Part shown: piece after piece, positions 15,150 to 19,616 of the stretch | Position numbering within the stretch: the first letter of the stretch is position 1 | Layout of the letters: each line of letters starts with the position of its first letter | Assembly: GCA_902492005.1 (NCBI GenBank) | Contig: CABUJV010000036.1 | Coordinates: 1 to 19,616 of the forward strand | Source of the DNA: an uncultured Eubacteriales bacterium | GTDB lineage: Bacteria > Bacillota > Clostridia > Oscillospirales > Oscillospiraceae | Direction of reading: 5' to 3' | Length of the DNA stretch: 19,616 nucleotides | Made by a program: the position numbers and the translations under genes | Notes under the pieces: generated by a model | What the model saw: the letters and a program-made list of their open reading frames with translations, nothing else | What the model was told of the DNA's origin: nothing | Database searches by the model: none

Positions 15150-15183
15150 GAAAAGGGCCTGGCCGATGGGCTAGGCCCTTTTT
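15150..15183 (+). terminator. Intrinsic terminator of the small secreted-protein gene
   Basis: AAAAGGGCCT and AGGCCCTTTT pair as a hairpin around a GC-rich loop region and end in TTTTT. It starts 5 nt after the stop codon. Confidence 0.85.
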
Positions 15184-15197
15184 GAAGGGATGCAGCG

Positions 15198-15226
15198 TTG
15201 ACAGCCGCTCGGATTTGGGTTACAAT
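15198..15226 (+). promoter_or_regulatory. Consensus promoter of the tRNA-Arg locus
   Basis: TTGACA, 17-nt spacer, TACAAT: one mismatch to the sigma-A consensus overall. The -10 box lies 2 nt before the broken tRNA-like sequence. It is probably also the promoter that transcribes the intact tRNA-Arg 93 nt further on, because no other promoter is evident there. Confidence 0.85.
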
Positions 15227-15228
15227 AT

Positions 15229-15297
15229 GCGCCAGTAGCTCAGCTGGATAGAGCGTCCCCCTCCTAACAATCGAATTGTTCGAATCCTGGAGCCCTT
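15229..15297 (+). pseudogene. Broken tRNA-Arg(CCT)-like gene
   Basis: The 5' half is a normal tRNA: acceptor GCGCCAG, TA, D arm GCTC-AGCTGGATA-GAGC, anticodon 5' stem TCCCC and loop CTCCTAA (anticodon CCT). After the loop the expected GGGGA is missing and CAATCGAATTG follows. A T-loop TTCGAAT is still present, but the anticodon stem and T stem cannot form, the loop-to-T-loop distance is 4 nt short, and the 3' strand reads CTGGAGC where CTGGCGC would pair. No proper CCA end exists. The change begins exactly at the end of the anticodon loop. It was probably disrupted by recombination at the tRNA site or decayed after duplication. Confidence 0.7.
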
Positions 15298-15321
15298 CAA
15301 AATTGAATAATTTCTCTATAA

Positions 15322-15398
15322 GCCCCCGTAGCTCAGTTGGATAGAGCGGTCGCCTCCTAAGCGACAGGCCACTGGTTCGAACCCAGCCGGGGGTGCCA
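15322..15398 (+). tRNA. tRNA-Arg(CCT)
   Basis: A complete 77-nt cloverleaf: acceptor GCCCCCG with CGGGGGT, D arm GCTC-AGTTGGATA-GAGC, anticodon arm GTCGC-CTCCTAA-GCGAC (anticodon CCT, reading AGG), variable loop AGGCC, a T arm around TTCGAAC, discriminator G and an encoded CCA. It lies between a broken tRNA-Arg(CCT)-like gene and an integrase gene that is transcribed towards it, so it is the likely integration target. Confidence 0.95.
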
Positions 15399-15404
15399 AA
15401 AATG

Positions 15405-15445
15405 ACCGCTGTAAGCCGTTTTTCGATGGTTTACAGCGGTTTTTT
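15405..15445 (+). terminator. Intrinsic terminator after tRNA-Arg
   Basis: ACCGCTGTAA and TTACAGCGGT form a long stem (extended by GCC/GGT) around a T-rich loop and end in six T residues. It starts 7 nt after the tRNA CCA. Confidence 0.88.
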
Positions 15446-15513
15446 GTTATCGTTTCTTCGGAGCATTCTTGCCGCTCCGCCGGAACGATTTTATACATTT
15501 TCCGCTGTATGCC

Positions 15514-15573
15514 TGCTAATTGGCTTCGAACTATTTTTCCGGCCTTGCTAATAAAAAACGCCGATTTGCTAAT
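15514..15573. repeat. Three TGCTAAT direct repeats, probable integrase arm-type sites
   Basis: TGCTAAT occurs at 15514-15520, 15546-15552 and 15567-15573, all on the plus strand, between the tRNA-Arg terminator and the integrase stop. The offsets of 32 and 21 nt equal about three and two helical turns, so the sites face the same side of the DNA. A fourth copy lies at 17304-17310, upstream of the excisionase-like gene. Arm-type repeats bound by the N-terminal domain of Tn916/lambda-type integrases are expected in these positions. Confidence 0.55.
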
Positions 15574-15587
15574 ACGATTTTCCCGCC

Positions 15588-16982
15588 CTATTTTTCGGAT
15601 GGGGCCGACACCAGCAATGCAGCCAGTGTGTTGGCCAGTTCCGGCGACTTGCGAAGCTGTTCCACCAGGGCCTCCAAATCCAATGTGGCGGGCGCCGGTT
15701 CCTTCGGTTCCTCCGGGGGACGAACCGAACGCAGGTCGGGATTGGCATAGAAGGCGCTCTCAAACTTCTGGGCATTGATCTTGCGGTCCTCGTCCAGAAT
15801 GTGCGCATAGACCTGGGTGATCATGTCGATCTGGGAGTGGCCCGTATCACCCTGGGTGGCCTTCAGGTCGCCGTGGTTCAGCTTTAACTTATAGGTGGTG
15901 CTGGAATGACGGAGAGAGTGAAAGACCACTTTGGGCAGCCCCGCTTTCTCCCGCAGCTTTTCAAACGACTTCAGGATCACACGGTCCTCACAGGGCCGTC
16001 CATTGGCCAACGCCACCACCAGGTCGTAGTCCTGGTACTCGTCGCGGAGCAGGTCCTTCAGCTCGTCCTGGGACTTTCTCCATTCCCGCAGGATGTAGGC
16101 CAGGGTCTTGGGCAGCCACACCTTGCGGATGCTGGAATCGGTCTTGGGCTTTTTTAAAATGATCCGTGTGCTGGTGTTGGAGAACAAAGGCGGAAACACA
16201 TAGTAAACATCCCGTTGCCCCAGCATCTCAATGGCCCGCTTGGAGGCCCGCGCCAGCTCCTTGTCGATGTAGACATAGGCGTTGTCAGCGGCGATTTCTT
16301 CATCGGAGATGTGGACATTGCTCCAGGTCAGACCCATGATCTCGCCCATGCGCATGGAACAGGCAAAGGCCAGATTCATCGCCACATGGAGTTTCCCGTC
16401 CGTGCACTGGTCCAGGGCGGTGCGGATCATATCGGCGGTCCAGATGTCCCGCTTTTTATGTTCCACTTTCGGCAGGATCACATTGTCGAAGGGGTTCTTG
16501 GGGACCAGCTCCCACCGGACCGCCTGCTTGAAGGCGCAGCGGAGGAGCTTGATGATCTTCTCAATCGTTTTGTCGCTGACATAGGTGGTAACTGCTTTCC
16601 GCGTTTTGGTGGATACCGACCTTGTCTTTTGCAAAGTCTGAATATAGCCGTCTACTACACGGGGTGTGACCGCCTGAACTTCCATATCACCAATAATCGG
16701 ATTGATGTAGTTGGCAATCAAGGCAGTCTGGCTGTCATACATGGACACGCCCCACCGCTTTTCGCCGTAGAGGGAGACGAAGTCCAGCAGGAACTCCGAG
16801 ATACTTTGATTGCTGGGCGGAAGAAAAGACCTGGTGGTTTTCTGATTCTCCACCTCCGCCTTGCGCTTCAATGCGTCCTGATAGCTGGAGCGGGTCTCCC
16901 ATTTCTGCTTGGTCTCACCATTCTCGTCCACATAGGTATAGACGATGGAATAGTTTTTCTTTCTTTTGATGATGGATGCCAT
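15588..16982 (-). CDS. int: Tyrosine recombinase/integrase of a Tn916-like element
   Basis: A site-specific recombinase that integrates and excises the element by strand exchange through a phosphotyrosine intermediate. In the 464-aa product, residues 1-50 form the small arm-binding region (basic, SIVYTYVDENGETKQKWETR), about 55-170 the core-binding SAM-like domain, and 175-415 the catalytic domain. Catalytic residues are Arg211 (FACSMRMGEIMGLTW), a Lys near KKPKTDSS, His355 and Arg358 (FHSLRHSS), His382 (GDTGHSQ) and Tyr392 (VYAHI). A C-terminal tail of about 45 residues (PPEEPKEPAPATL onward) exceeds Tn916 Int in length. The start is supported by AAAGGAAGG upstream. It lies 21 nt after the excisionase-like gene, transcribed towards the tRNA-Arg. 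Confidence 0.95.
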   Translation of the reverse strand: MASIIKRKKNYSIVYTYVDENGETKQKWETRSSYQDALKRKAEVENQKTTRSFLPPSNQSISEFLLDFVSLYGEKRWGVSMYDSQTALIANYINPIIGDMEVQAVTPRVVDGYIQTLQKTRSVSTKTRKAVTTYVSDKTIEKIIKLLRCAFKQAVRWELVPKNPFDNVILPKVEHKKRDIWTADMIRTALDQCTDGKLHVAMNLAFACSMRMGEIMGLTWSNVHISDEEIAADNAYVYIDKELARASKRAIEMLGQRDVYYVFPPLFSNTSTRIILKKPKTDSSIRKVWLPKTLAYILREWRKSQDELKDLLRDEYQDYDLVVALANGRPCEDRVILKSFEKLREKAGLPKVVFHSLRHSSTTYKLKLNHGDLKATQGDTGHSQIDMITQVYAHILDEDRKINAQKFESAFYANPDLRSVRPPEEPKEPAPATLDLEALVEQLRKSPELANTLAALLVSAPSEK

Positions 16983-17003
16983 AACGAACCTTCCTTTCTG
17001 ATG

Positions 17004-17210
17004 TCACAGATCAAGCGACTCCAGCCACTCGTCAAACGACCGCTTGGAAATTCGTATGGCGTTACCAATTCGTACGCTTTTGAAAAGGTCCTCTTGCACA
17101 AGGCAATATGCGCGTGTCCGGCTGACACCTAATATCCGGGCAATCTCGTTGACCGTATAGGTCCGGCACTCCAAAGGCCTTTTCTCCGTACCGTTCTGAA
17201 TTTCTGACAC
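17004..17210 (-). CDS. xis: Excisionase-like helix-turn-helix DNA-binding protein
   Basis: A 68-aa protein with a MerR/excisionase-type HTH: RTYTVNEIARILGVSRTRAYCLV followed by the wing-like VRIGNAIRISKRSFDEWLESL. It is probably the recombination directionality factor that pairs with the adjacent integrase, as Xis does in Tn916; a repressor role is possible. The GTG at 17208-17210 is chosen because GGAAAGGAGG lies just upstream at good spacing. A longer GTG-initiated reading adds ten residues but overlaps that ribosome-binding site. The product starts MSEIQNGTEKRPLE. A promoter and an inverted repeat lie upstream, suggesting that xis and int form one transcript. Confidence 0.85.
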   Translation of the reverse strand: MSEIQNGTEKRPLECRTYTVNEIARILGVSRTRAYCLVQEDLFKSVRIGNAIRISKRSFDEWLESLDL

Positions 17211-17273
17211 AGCAGCCTCCTTTCCAGTCAGAAACGGCACGCAAAAGGGTGTTCATTCATAACTTCCACCCTC

Positions 17274-17302
17274 ATTGTACCGCGCCGTTTCGGGTTTGTC
17301 TG
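17274..17302 (-). promoter_or_regulatory. Candidate xis-int promoter
   Basis: Read on the minus strand: CAGACA, 17-nt spacer, TACAAT, about 65 nt ahead of the excisionase GTG. A TGCTAAT copy (17304) and an inverted repeat (17316-17336) sit immediately upstream of the -35 box. Confidence 0.6.
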
Positions 17303-17315
17303 CTGCTAATGGAAA

Positions 17316-17336
17316 GTTTACGAATTATCCGTAAAC
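17316..17336. promoter_or_regulatory. Inverted repeat GTTTACG-N7-CGTAAAC
   Basis: A perfect 7-bp inverted repeat with a 7-nt spacer, located 13 nt upstream of the xis-int -35 box. Symmetry and position suit a dimeric regulator site (for the element's HTH protein or another regulator) or a recombination accessory site. Position alone cannot distinguish these. Confidence 0.5.
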
Positions 17337-17383
17337 AGAAAAGCAGAAGATTTATCTGAAAATAAAAGAGGCAAAAAACGGAC

Positions 17384-17486
17384 GGCTGCCGGCAAGTACC
17401 TAAAGGTATTTCCTTCGGTCACAGCTCCACGGGAGTCTCACCCCGGCCCATGCTTGTGGGTGCGGCGCGCAATGCTTTGAGGGCGT
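17384..17486 (-). other. Noncoding stretch with several short hairpins between sigma and xis
   Basis: No credible gene was seen from 17303 to 17486. The part nearest the sigma gene contains four small stems in about 95 nt: TACC-TAAA-GGTA (17397-17408), CTCC-ACG-GGAG (17425-17435), CCCA-N6-TGGG (17447-17460) and GCG-TTCAA-CGC (17484-17494, reaching into the sigma stop). On the minus strand the stretch ends in a run of six T residues near 17373-17378, but without a strong hairpin. Tn916 has a small ORF (orf8) in this interval; it is absent here. Confidence 0.35.
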
Positions 17487-17945
17487 TCAACGCGCGAGTA
17501 TCTTTGACCTGCCTGTATGTCGTCGCCCGCAAGCTGCCACACCTGTTTCGCGCAGCTCCTGCAGCGTCCTTGTTCGGTGCCGCTGAACGGCGCTCCGGGA
17601 CATCCCAACGAGACCGCCGATCTCACCGTCTGCCAGGTCCAGGGTGCAGTGCAAAATCAAAATGCTCTGCTCTGTCTGCGGCAAAGTGGAGCAAGCCTCG
17701 GCCACAAGCTCGTTGTCGATATGTAAATCGTAGCCATGCGACAAGAACACGATGCTGTCGCTTGGGTAACGATCCACGACGCAGAGCTTGTCCAGCTCCG
17801 CCTGTGACAAGTCGCTAAAGAAGGTTTCACGCTCTCCCTGGCGTTTCATGTTCCGCAGGTAGGCTCTGGCCTCGTTTCGCAATACCTTCTTGCAAAAAGC
17901 ATCGAACCGGCATTGCTCGCCATAGTCGCGGGGGTTAGATTCCAT
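17487..17945 (-). CDS. Sigma-70-like regulator of Tn916-type elements
   Basis: A 152-aa protein resembling the small sigma-factor-like proteins encoded near xis/int in Tn916-type elements (Orf7 class). It has FDAFCKKVLRNEARAYLRNMKR (residues 13-34), FSDLSQAELDKLCVVDRYPSD, then a region-4-like HTH: LPQTEQSILILHCTLDLADGEIGGLVGMSRSAVQRHRTRTLQEL. Such proteins are thought to promote transcription of transfer or excision functions. The ATG at 17943-17945 lies 8 nt after AAAGGGGG; a GTG three codons upstream touches that site and is less likely. The last 20 or so residues (GVAACGRRHTGRSKILAR) do not look like the usual Lys/Glu-rich end, hinting at a frameshift or altered C-terminus. It lies upstream of xis-int on the same strand. 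Confidence 0.83.
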   Translation of the reverse strand: MESNPRDYGEQCRFDAFCKKVLRNEARAYLRNMKRQGERETFFSDLSQAELDKLCVVDRYPSDSIVFLSHGYDLHIDNELVAEACSTLPQTEQSILILHCTLDLADGEIGGLVGMSRSAVQRHRTRTLQELRETGVAACGRRHTGRSKILAR

Positions 17946-17953
17946 CAGTTTCA

Positions 17954-17971
17954 CCCCCTTTCCATGGGGGG
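17954..17971 (-). promoter_or_regulatory. Hairpin pairing the sigma gene's ribosome-binding site
   Basis: On the minus strand CCCCC pairs with the GGGGG of the Shine-Dalgarno sequence AAAGGGGG around ATGGAAA. The five G-C pairs would hide the ribosome-binding site of the sigma-like gene. Translational control is inferred. Confidence 0.4.
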
Positions 17972-18098
17972 ATCAGGTGGTTCTCTCCCTTTCCGCTACT
18001 ACCAATCCTGCGAGAGCGTGTTCTGCCCGCTAAACGCCTCCTTTTTGAAGAAAATTTGAGAAAAGCAACGGCCAGCCAGCCCGACCGCAGGAAACGAC

Positions 18099-18134
18099 AA
18101 AAAGCGCCCGGCAGGTCACAGACCCACCGGGCGC
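18099..18134 (-). terminator. Intrinsic terminator after the 36-codon ORF
   Basis: Read on the minus strand: GCGCCCGG and CCGGGCGC, with inner GGTC/GACC pairing, followed by TTTTTG. It lies 25 nt beyond the stop of the short ORF at 18159-18269. The A/T-rich, gene-free stretch 17972-18098 follows towards the sigma gene; no clear promoter was recognised there. Confidence 0.85.
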
Positions 18135-18158
18135 AATAGTAAGTAATATGAAGTTTAT

Positions 18159-18269
18159 TTACATGATATAGTTCATACTCATGGCCGAACCTGTCCGACG
18201 AATGGAACGGGCTTTTTTTGAGCAGCTAACCTTTGTCAGATCAGGCGGGGACAACATCCGGCGCAGCAT
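18159..18269 (-). CDS. Short basic peptide ORF (36 aa), unrecognised
   Basis: Reads MLRRMLSPPDLTKVSC, then a basic stretch with SKKARSIRRTG, ending in AMSMNYIM. No family recognised. Support for coding is positional: AAAAGGAGG lies exactly 8 nt before the ATG, and a complete intrinsic terminator follows the stop. The Shine-Dalgarno sequence occupies the loop of a 12-bp hairpin, and the ATG lies at the end of its 3' arm. It sits 38 nt downstream of the acetyltransferase pseudogene's terminator, on the same strand. It may be a genuine peptide, a regulatory leader or the stump of a deleted gene. Confidence 0.4.
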   Translation of the reverse strand: MLRRMLSPPDLTKVSCSKKARSIRRTGSAMSMNYIM

Positions 18270-18298
18270 GGCGGCATCCTCCTTTTATGCCGCCATGC
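18266..18298 (-). promoter_or_regulatory. Hairpin presenting a Shine-Dalgarno sequence in its loop
   Basis: GCATGGCGGCAT and ATGCCGCCATGC are perfect 12-nt complements. On the minus strand the 9-nt loop is AAAAGGAGG, a near-ideal ribosome-binding site. The ATG of the 36-codon ORF is paired in the stem. No T-run follows, so it is not a terminator. Confidence 0.6.
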
Positions 18299-18306
18299 AC
18301 CCTTAT

Positions 18307-18344
18307 AAAAAGAGCCAAACACGACGGCTAGTCATGTTTGGCTC
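18307..18344 (-). terminator. Intrinsic terminator of the acetyltransferase cassette
   Basis: Read on the minus strand: GAGCCAAACA and TGTTTGGCTC around a 13-nt loop, followed by TTTTTATAA. It begins 30 nt after the ancestral stop of the acetyltransferase and ends the MATE-KTR-acetyltransferase cassette. Confidence 0.88.
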
Positions 18345-18374
18345 TGCGTCTTTGCGTCTGGCTCTTTCGTGTAT

Positions 18375-19000
18375 TTATTTGATTAGATCGATGTGCCCAG
18401 ATTGAATTGCATCTAAGTTAATCGCAATTCTTTCTTCTGGCCAATCCCACCACTTTAATGTAAGTAAAGTGGAAATGACCTCGTCGGAAAATCTCTTTCG
18501 AATCTGTCTGGCCGGAACGCCACCCACAATTGTATAAGGCGGAACATCTTTTGTTACACAGCTCGAGTACCAATAATGGCTCCGTCACCGATGGTTACAC
18601 CGGCGAGAATGCTTGCCTCGTATCCAATCCACACATCATTTCCAATCACAATGTCACCTTTGTTATCCCATGCCTCAGTTATGTGACTAACATCAAGGCC
18701 CCATTCCTCAAAGAAAATTGGGAACGGATAAGTAGCAAGTGATGTCAGGCTGTGGTTGGCGCTGTTAAAAAGGAAACGGGCACCACAGGCGATGGAGCAG
18801 AACTTTCCGATAATCAGCCTGTCATGATTGATTGGATAATGGTACAGTACATTGTTCTTTTGAAAATTAGTGGGATCATTTACAAAATCGTTATACATGG
18901 TATAATCTCCCACGATAATGCTGGGGTCAGTGACTACATTTTTCAAATAAACCGTTTCCCGATCCTTAGAGCGTGGGTAAATTTTATGTTTGTTCATCAT
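18375..19000 (-). pseudogene. Vat/CatB-type xenobiotic O-acetyltransferase, broken by a 1-nt deletion
   Basis: A hexapeptide-repeat (left-handed beta-helix) acetyltransferase of the class that acetylates streptogramin A or chloramphenicol with acetyl-CoA. Visible are YHYPINHDRLIIGKFCSIACGARFLFN-type strands, the likely catalytic His83 in NSANHS, DIVIGNDVWIGYEASILAGVTIGDGAIIGTRAV, and, after the break, VTKDVPPYTIVGGVPARQI and LTLKWWDWPEERI. The frame stops at TAA (18554-18556) after 148 codons. Inserting one G, so that GTGTAACA becomes GTGGTAACA, restores 208 codons ending at 18375, the usual family length. The start ATG overlaps the KTR stop as ATGA; AAAAGGAG lies upstream. The break could be a real mutation or a sequencing error. 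Confidence 0.85.
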
Positions 19001-19194
19001 AATTCGATGTTCTCCTTTTGAATTTGCGTATTTGCCTTAATAACAGACAAATTGGTTTTCTTTACATTTATCAAAGTCTCCTGCTTGCATTTTGGGCAAT
19101 AGAGAGGAAAGTTTATAAGTTCTGTGTCATGCCGCACTTTGAGCCGGGTCTTATTCCCGCACACAGGGCAGCGAAGCCATACTGTTTCGTTCAT
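18997..19194 (-). CDS. Cysteine-rich KTR domain protein (zinc-ribbon-like)
   Basis: A 65-aa protein with two CxxC pairs, CPVCGNKTR (residues 9-17) and CPKC (33-36), separated by a conserved-looking DTELINFPLY stretch. The KTR triplet after the first pair gives the family its name. It probably folds as a zinc ribbon. The molecular role is unknown; from family knowledge such genes often lie in conjugative elements next to resistance or transporter genes. Both ends overlap neighbours as ATGA (19191-19194 with the MATE stop, 18997-19000 with the acetyltransferase start), so it is translationally coupled on both sides. The C-terminus (VIKANTQIQKENIEL) is polar. Confidence 0.85.
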   Translation of the reverse strand: MNETVWLRCPVCGNKTRLKVRHDTELINFPLYCPKCKQETLINVKKTNLSVIKANTQIQKENIEL

Positions 19195-19616
19195 TCAGGA
19201 TTCCCTTCCTTACGGTTTTTTTGAATAAGGCTCTTGCGTTCCCATATTCCACTTTTGAAGTAGATAAAGCCTACAAATGCTGGTAAAATTGGCGAGAGTG
19301 CCTGTCCAAAATAGATGCCGGGAAATCCCATGCCCAGTGTAAAAGCCAAAATCCAACTTACGGGCAAACGAACCACAACTGCGTCCAGCAATGCATTCAA
19401 CATAGCGACATTTGCAGCGCCAACTCCAATGGCAAAGGAATCCAAGGTATACATAGCCGCATAGATCAAACTATTGACACCACAGCAGACTCTCAGATAA
19501 TAAACTCCGTCGGTTACAACTTCCCGGCTATTACTGCCAAAGAGTAAAATCAATTGCTCGGCAAAAACCTGTACGCAAAGAACAACAACGAGTGTCATGG
19601 CTATATTCACCAGTAG
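19191..19616 (-). CDS. MATE-family efflux transporter, C-terminal part
   Basis: The frame is open to the window edge, so only about 141 C-terminal codons are seen. Hydrophobic segments are visible: MNIAMTLVVVLCVQVFAEQL, YYLRVCCGVNSLIYAAMYTLDSFAIG, NVAMLNALLDAVVVRLPVSWILAF and GIYFGQALSPILPAFVGFIYF. LLFG, the polar turn near YTLDSFAIGVG and the following RLPVSWIL fit the last helices of MATE (NorM/DinF) cation-drug antiporters. The protein ends in a basic cytosolic tail (WERKSLIQKNRKEGNPE). The stop overlaps the KTR start. The missing N-terminal part prevents subfamily assignment. Confidence 0.82.
   Translation of the reverse strand, partial: LLVNIAMTLVVVLCVQVFAEQLILLFGSNSREVVTDGVYYLRVCCGVNSLIYAAMYTLDSFAIGVGAANVAMLNALLDAVVVRLPVSWILAFTLGMGFPGIYFGQALSPILPAFVGFIYFKSGIWERKSLIQKNRKEGNPE

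Larger units (their letters stand above)
15399..19616. mobile_element. Integration end of a Tn916-like integrative element at tRNA-Arg(CCT), partial
   Basis: The order on the minus strand is sigma-like regulator, excisionase-like HTH, tyrosine recombinase, with the recombinase next to the 3' end of a tRNA gene. This parallels the right end of Tn916-type conjugative elements. Base composition drops from the GC-rich core to a visibly more A/T-rich one, most clearly beyond 18140. Cargo-like genes (MATE transporter, KTR protein, acetyltransferase) follow. The left limit is set at the tRNA 3' end, though the core site may lie inside the tRNA. The right end and any conjugation genes are beyond the window, so size and mobility are unknown. 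Whether the cargo belongs to the same element is inferred from position only. Confidence 0.7.

Noticed and set aside
17228..17260. Ten-codon ORF (MNEHPFACRF) before the excisionase-like gene as a leader peptide
   Set aside because: The predicted transcription start falls only a few bases before its ATG, so its ribosome-binding site would not be transcribed, and it has no suggestive codon run.
15399..19616. Search for the second attachment repeat (copy of the tRNA-Arg 3' end) inside the window
   Set aside because: No second copy of the T-arm/acceptor sequence of the intact tRNA-Arg was seen; the other end must lie beyond the window or use a shorter core.
1..19616. CRISPR arrays, rRNA genes and IS transposases
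   Set aside because: No regularly spaced repeats, rRNA sequence or transposase-like frame was seen on either strand.

Overview
The window looks like a chromosomal piece of a GC-rich, endospore-forming, anaerobic Firmicute, probably a clostridial gut lineage of the Oscillospiraceae type. That placement is inference. It rests on spoIID, a 2-hydroxyacyl-CoA dehydratase/activase pair, A-rich Shine-Dalgarno sites, third codon positions dominated by G/C in the core genes, and a Tn916-like integration module.

The core region is about 1-15180. It opens in the 3' part of a tRNA-Gly(GCC), followed by a small secreted-protein ORF. That ORF runs into the terminator and antisense 3' end of citrate synthase (minus). 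SpoIID (plus) then converges on, and overlaps, a two-gene minus-strand unit: a 2-hydroxyacyl-CoA dehydratase D-component-like protein and a second D-component-like domain fused to its ATP-dependent activase. A divergent promoter region with a tRNA-like fragment and an intrinsic terminator leads into a plus-strand run: shikimate kinase-like, DEAD-box RNA helicase, mnmG, mnmA and an MBL-fold hydrolase. mnmG and mnmA both act on wobble uridine 34 of tRNAs. The run ends at a 51-nt palindromic terminator shared with the convergent typA/bipA (minus). Upstream of typA lie a decayed methyltransferase remnant with its promoter, ribosome-binding site and terminator intact, and a second small secreted-peptide gene.

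The accessory region is about 15190-19616. A consensus promoter drives a broken tRNA-Arg(CCT)-like gene followed by an intact tRNA-Arg(CCT). Downstream are three helically phased TGCTAAT repeats, a tyrosine recombinase, an excisionase-like HTH protein and a Tn916-type sigma-like regulator, all on the minus strand. This is the integration end of an integrative element sitting at the tRNA. Further in are a 36-codon ORF whose ribosome-binding site lies in a hairpin loop, and a tightly coupled cargo cassette: a MATE-type transporter (cut by the window edge), a cysteine-rich KTR protein, and a Vat/CatB-like acetyltransferase broken by a single-base deletion. This region is visibly richer in A/T than the core.

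The observations most worth following are the fused dehydratase-activase pair with no pathway genes around it, the tRNA-Arg integration site with its phased repeats, the hairpin-presented 36-codon ORF, and the two decayed genes.
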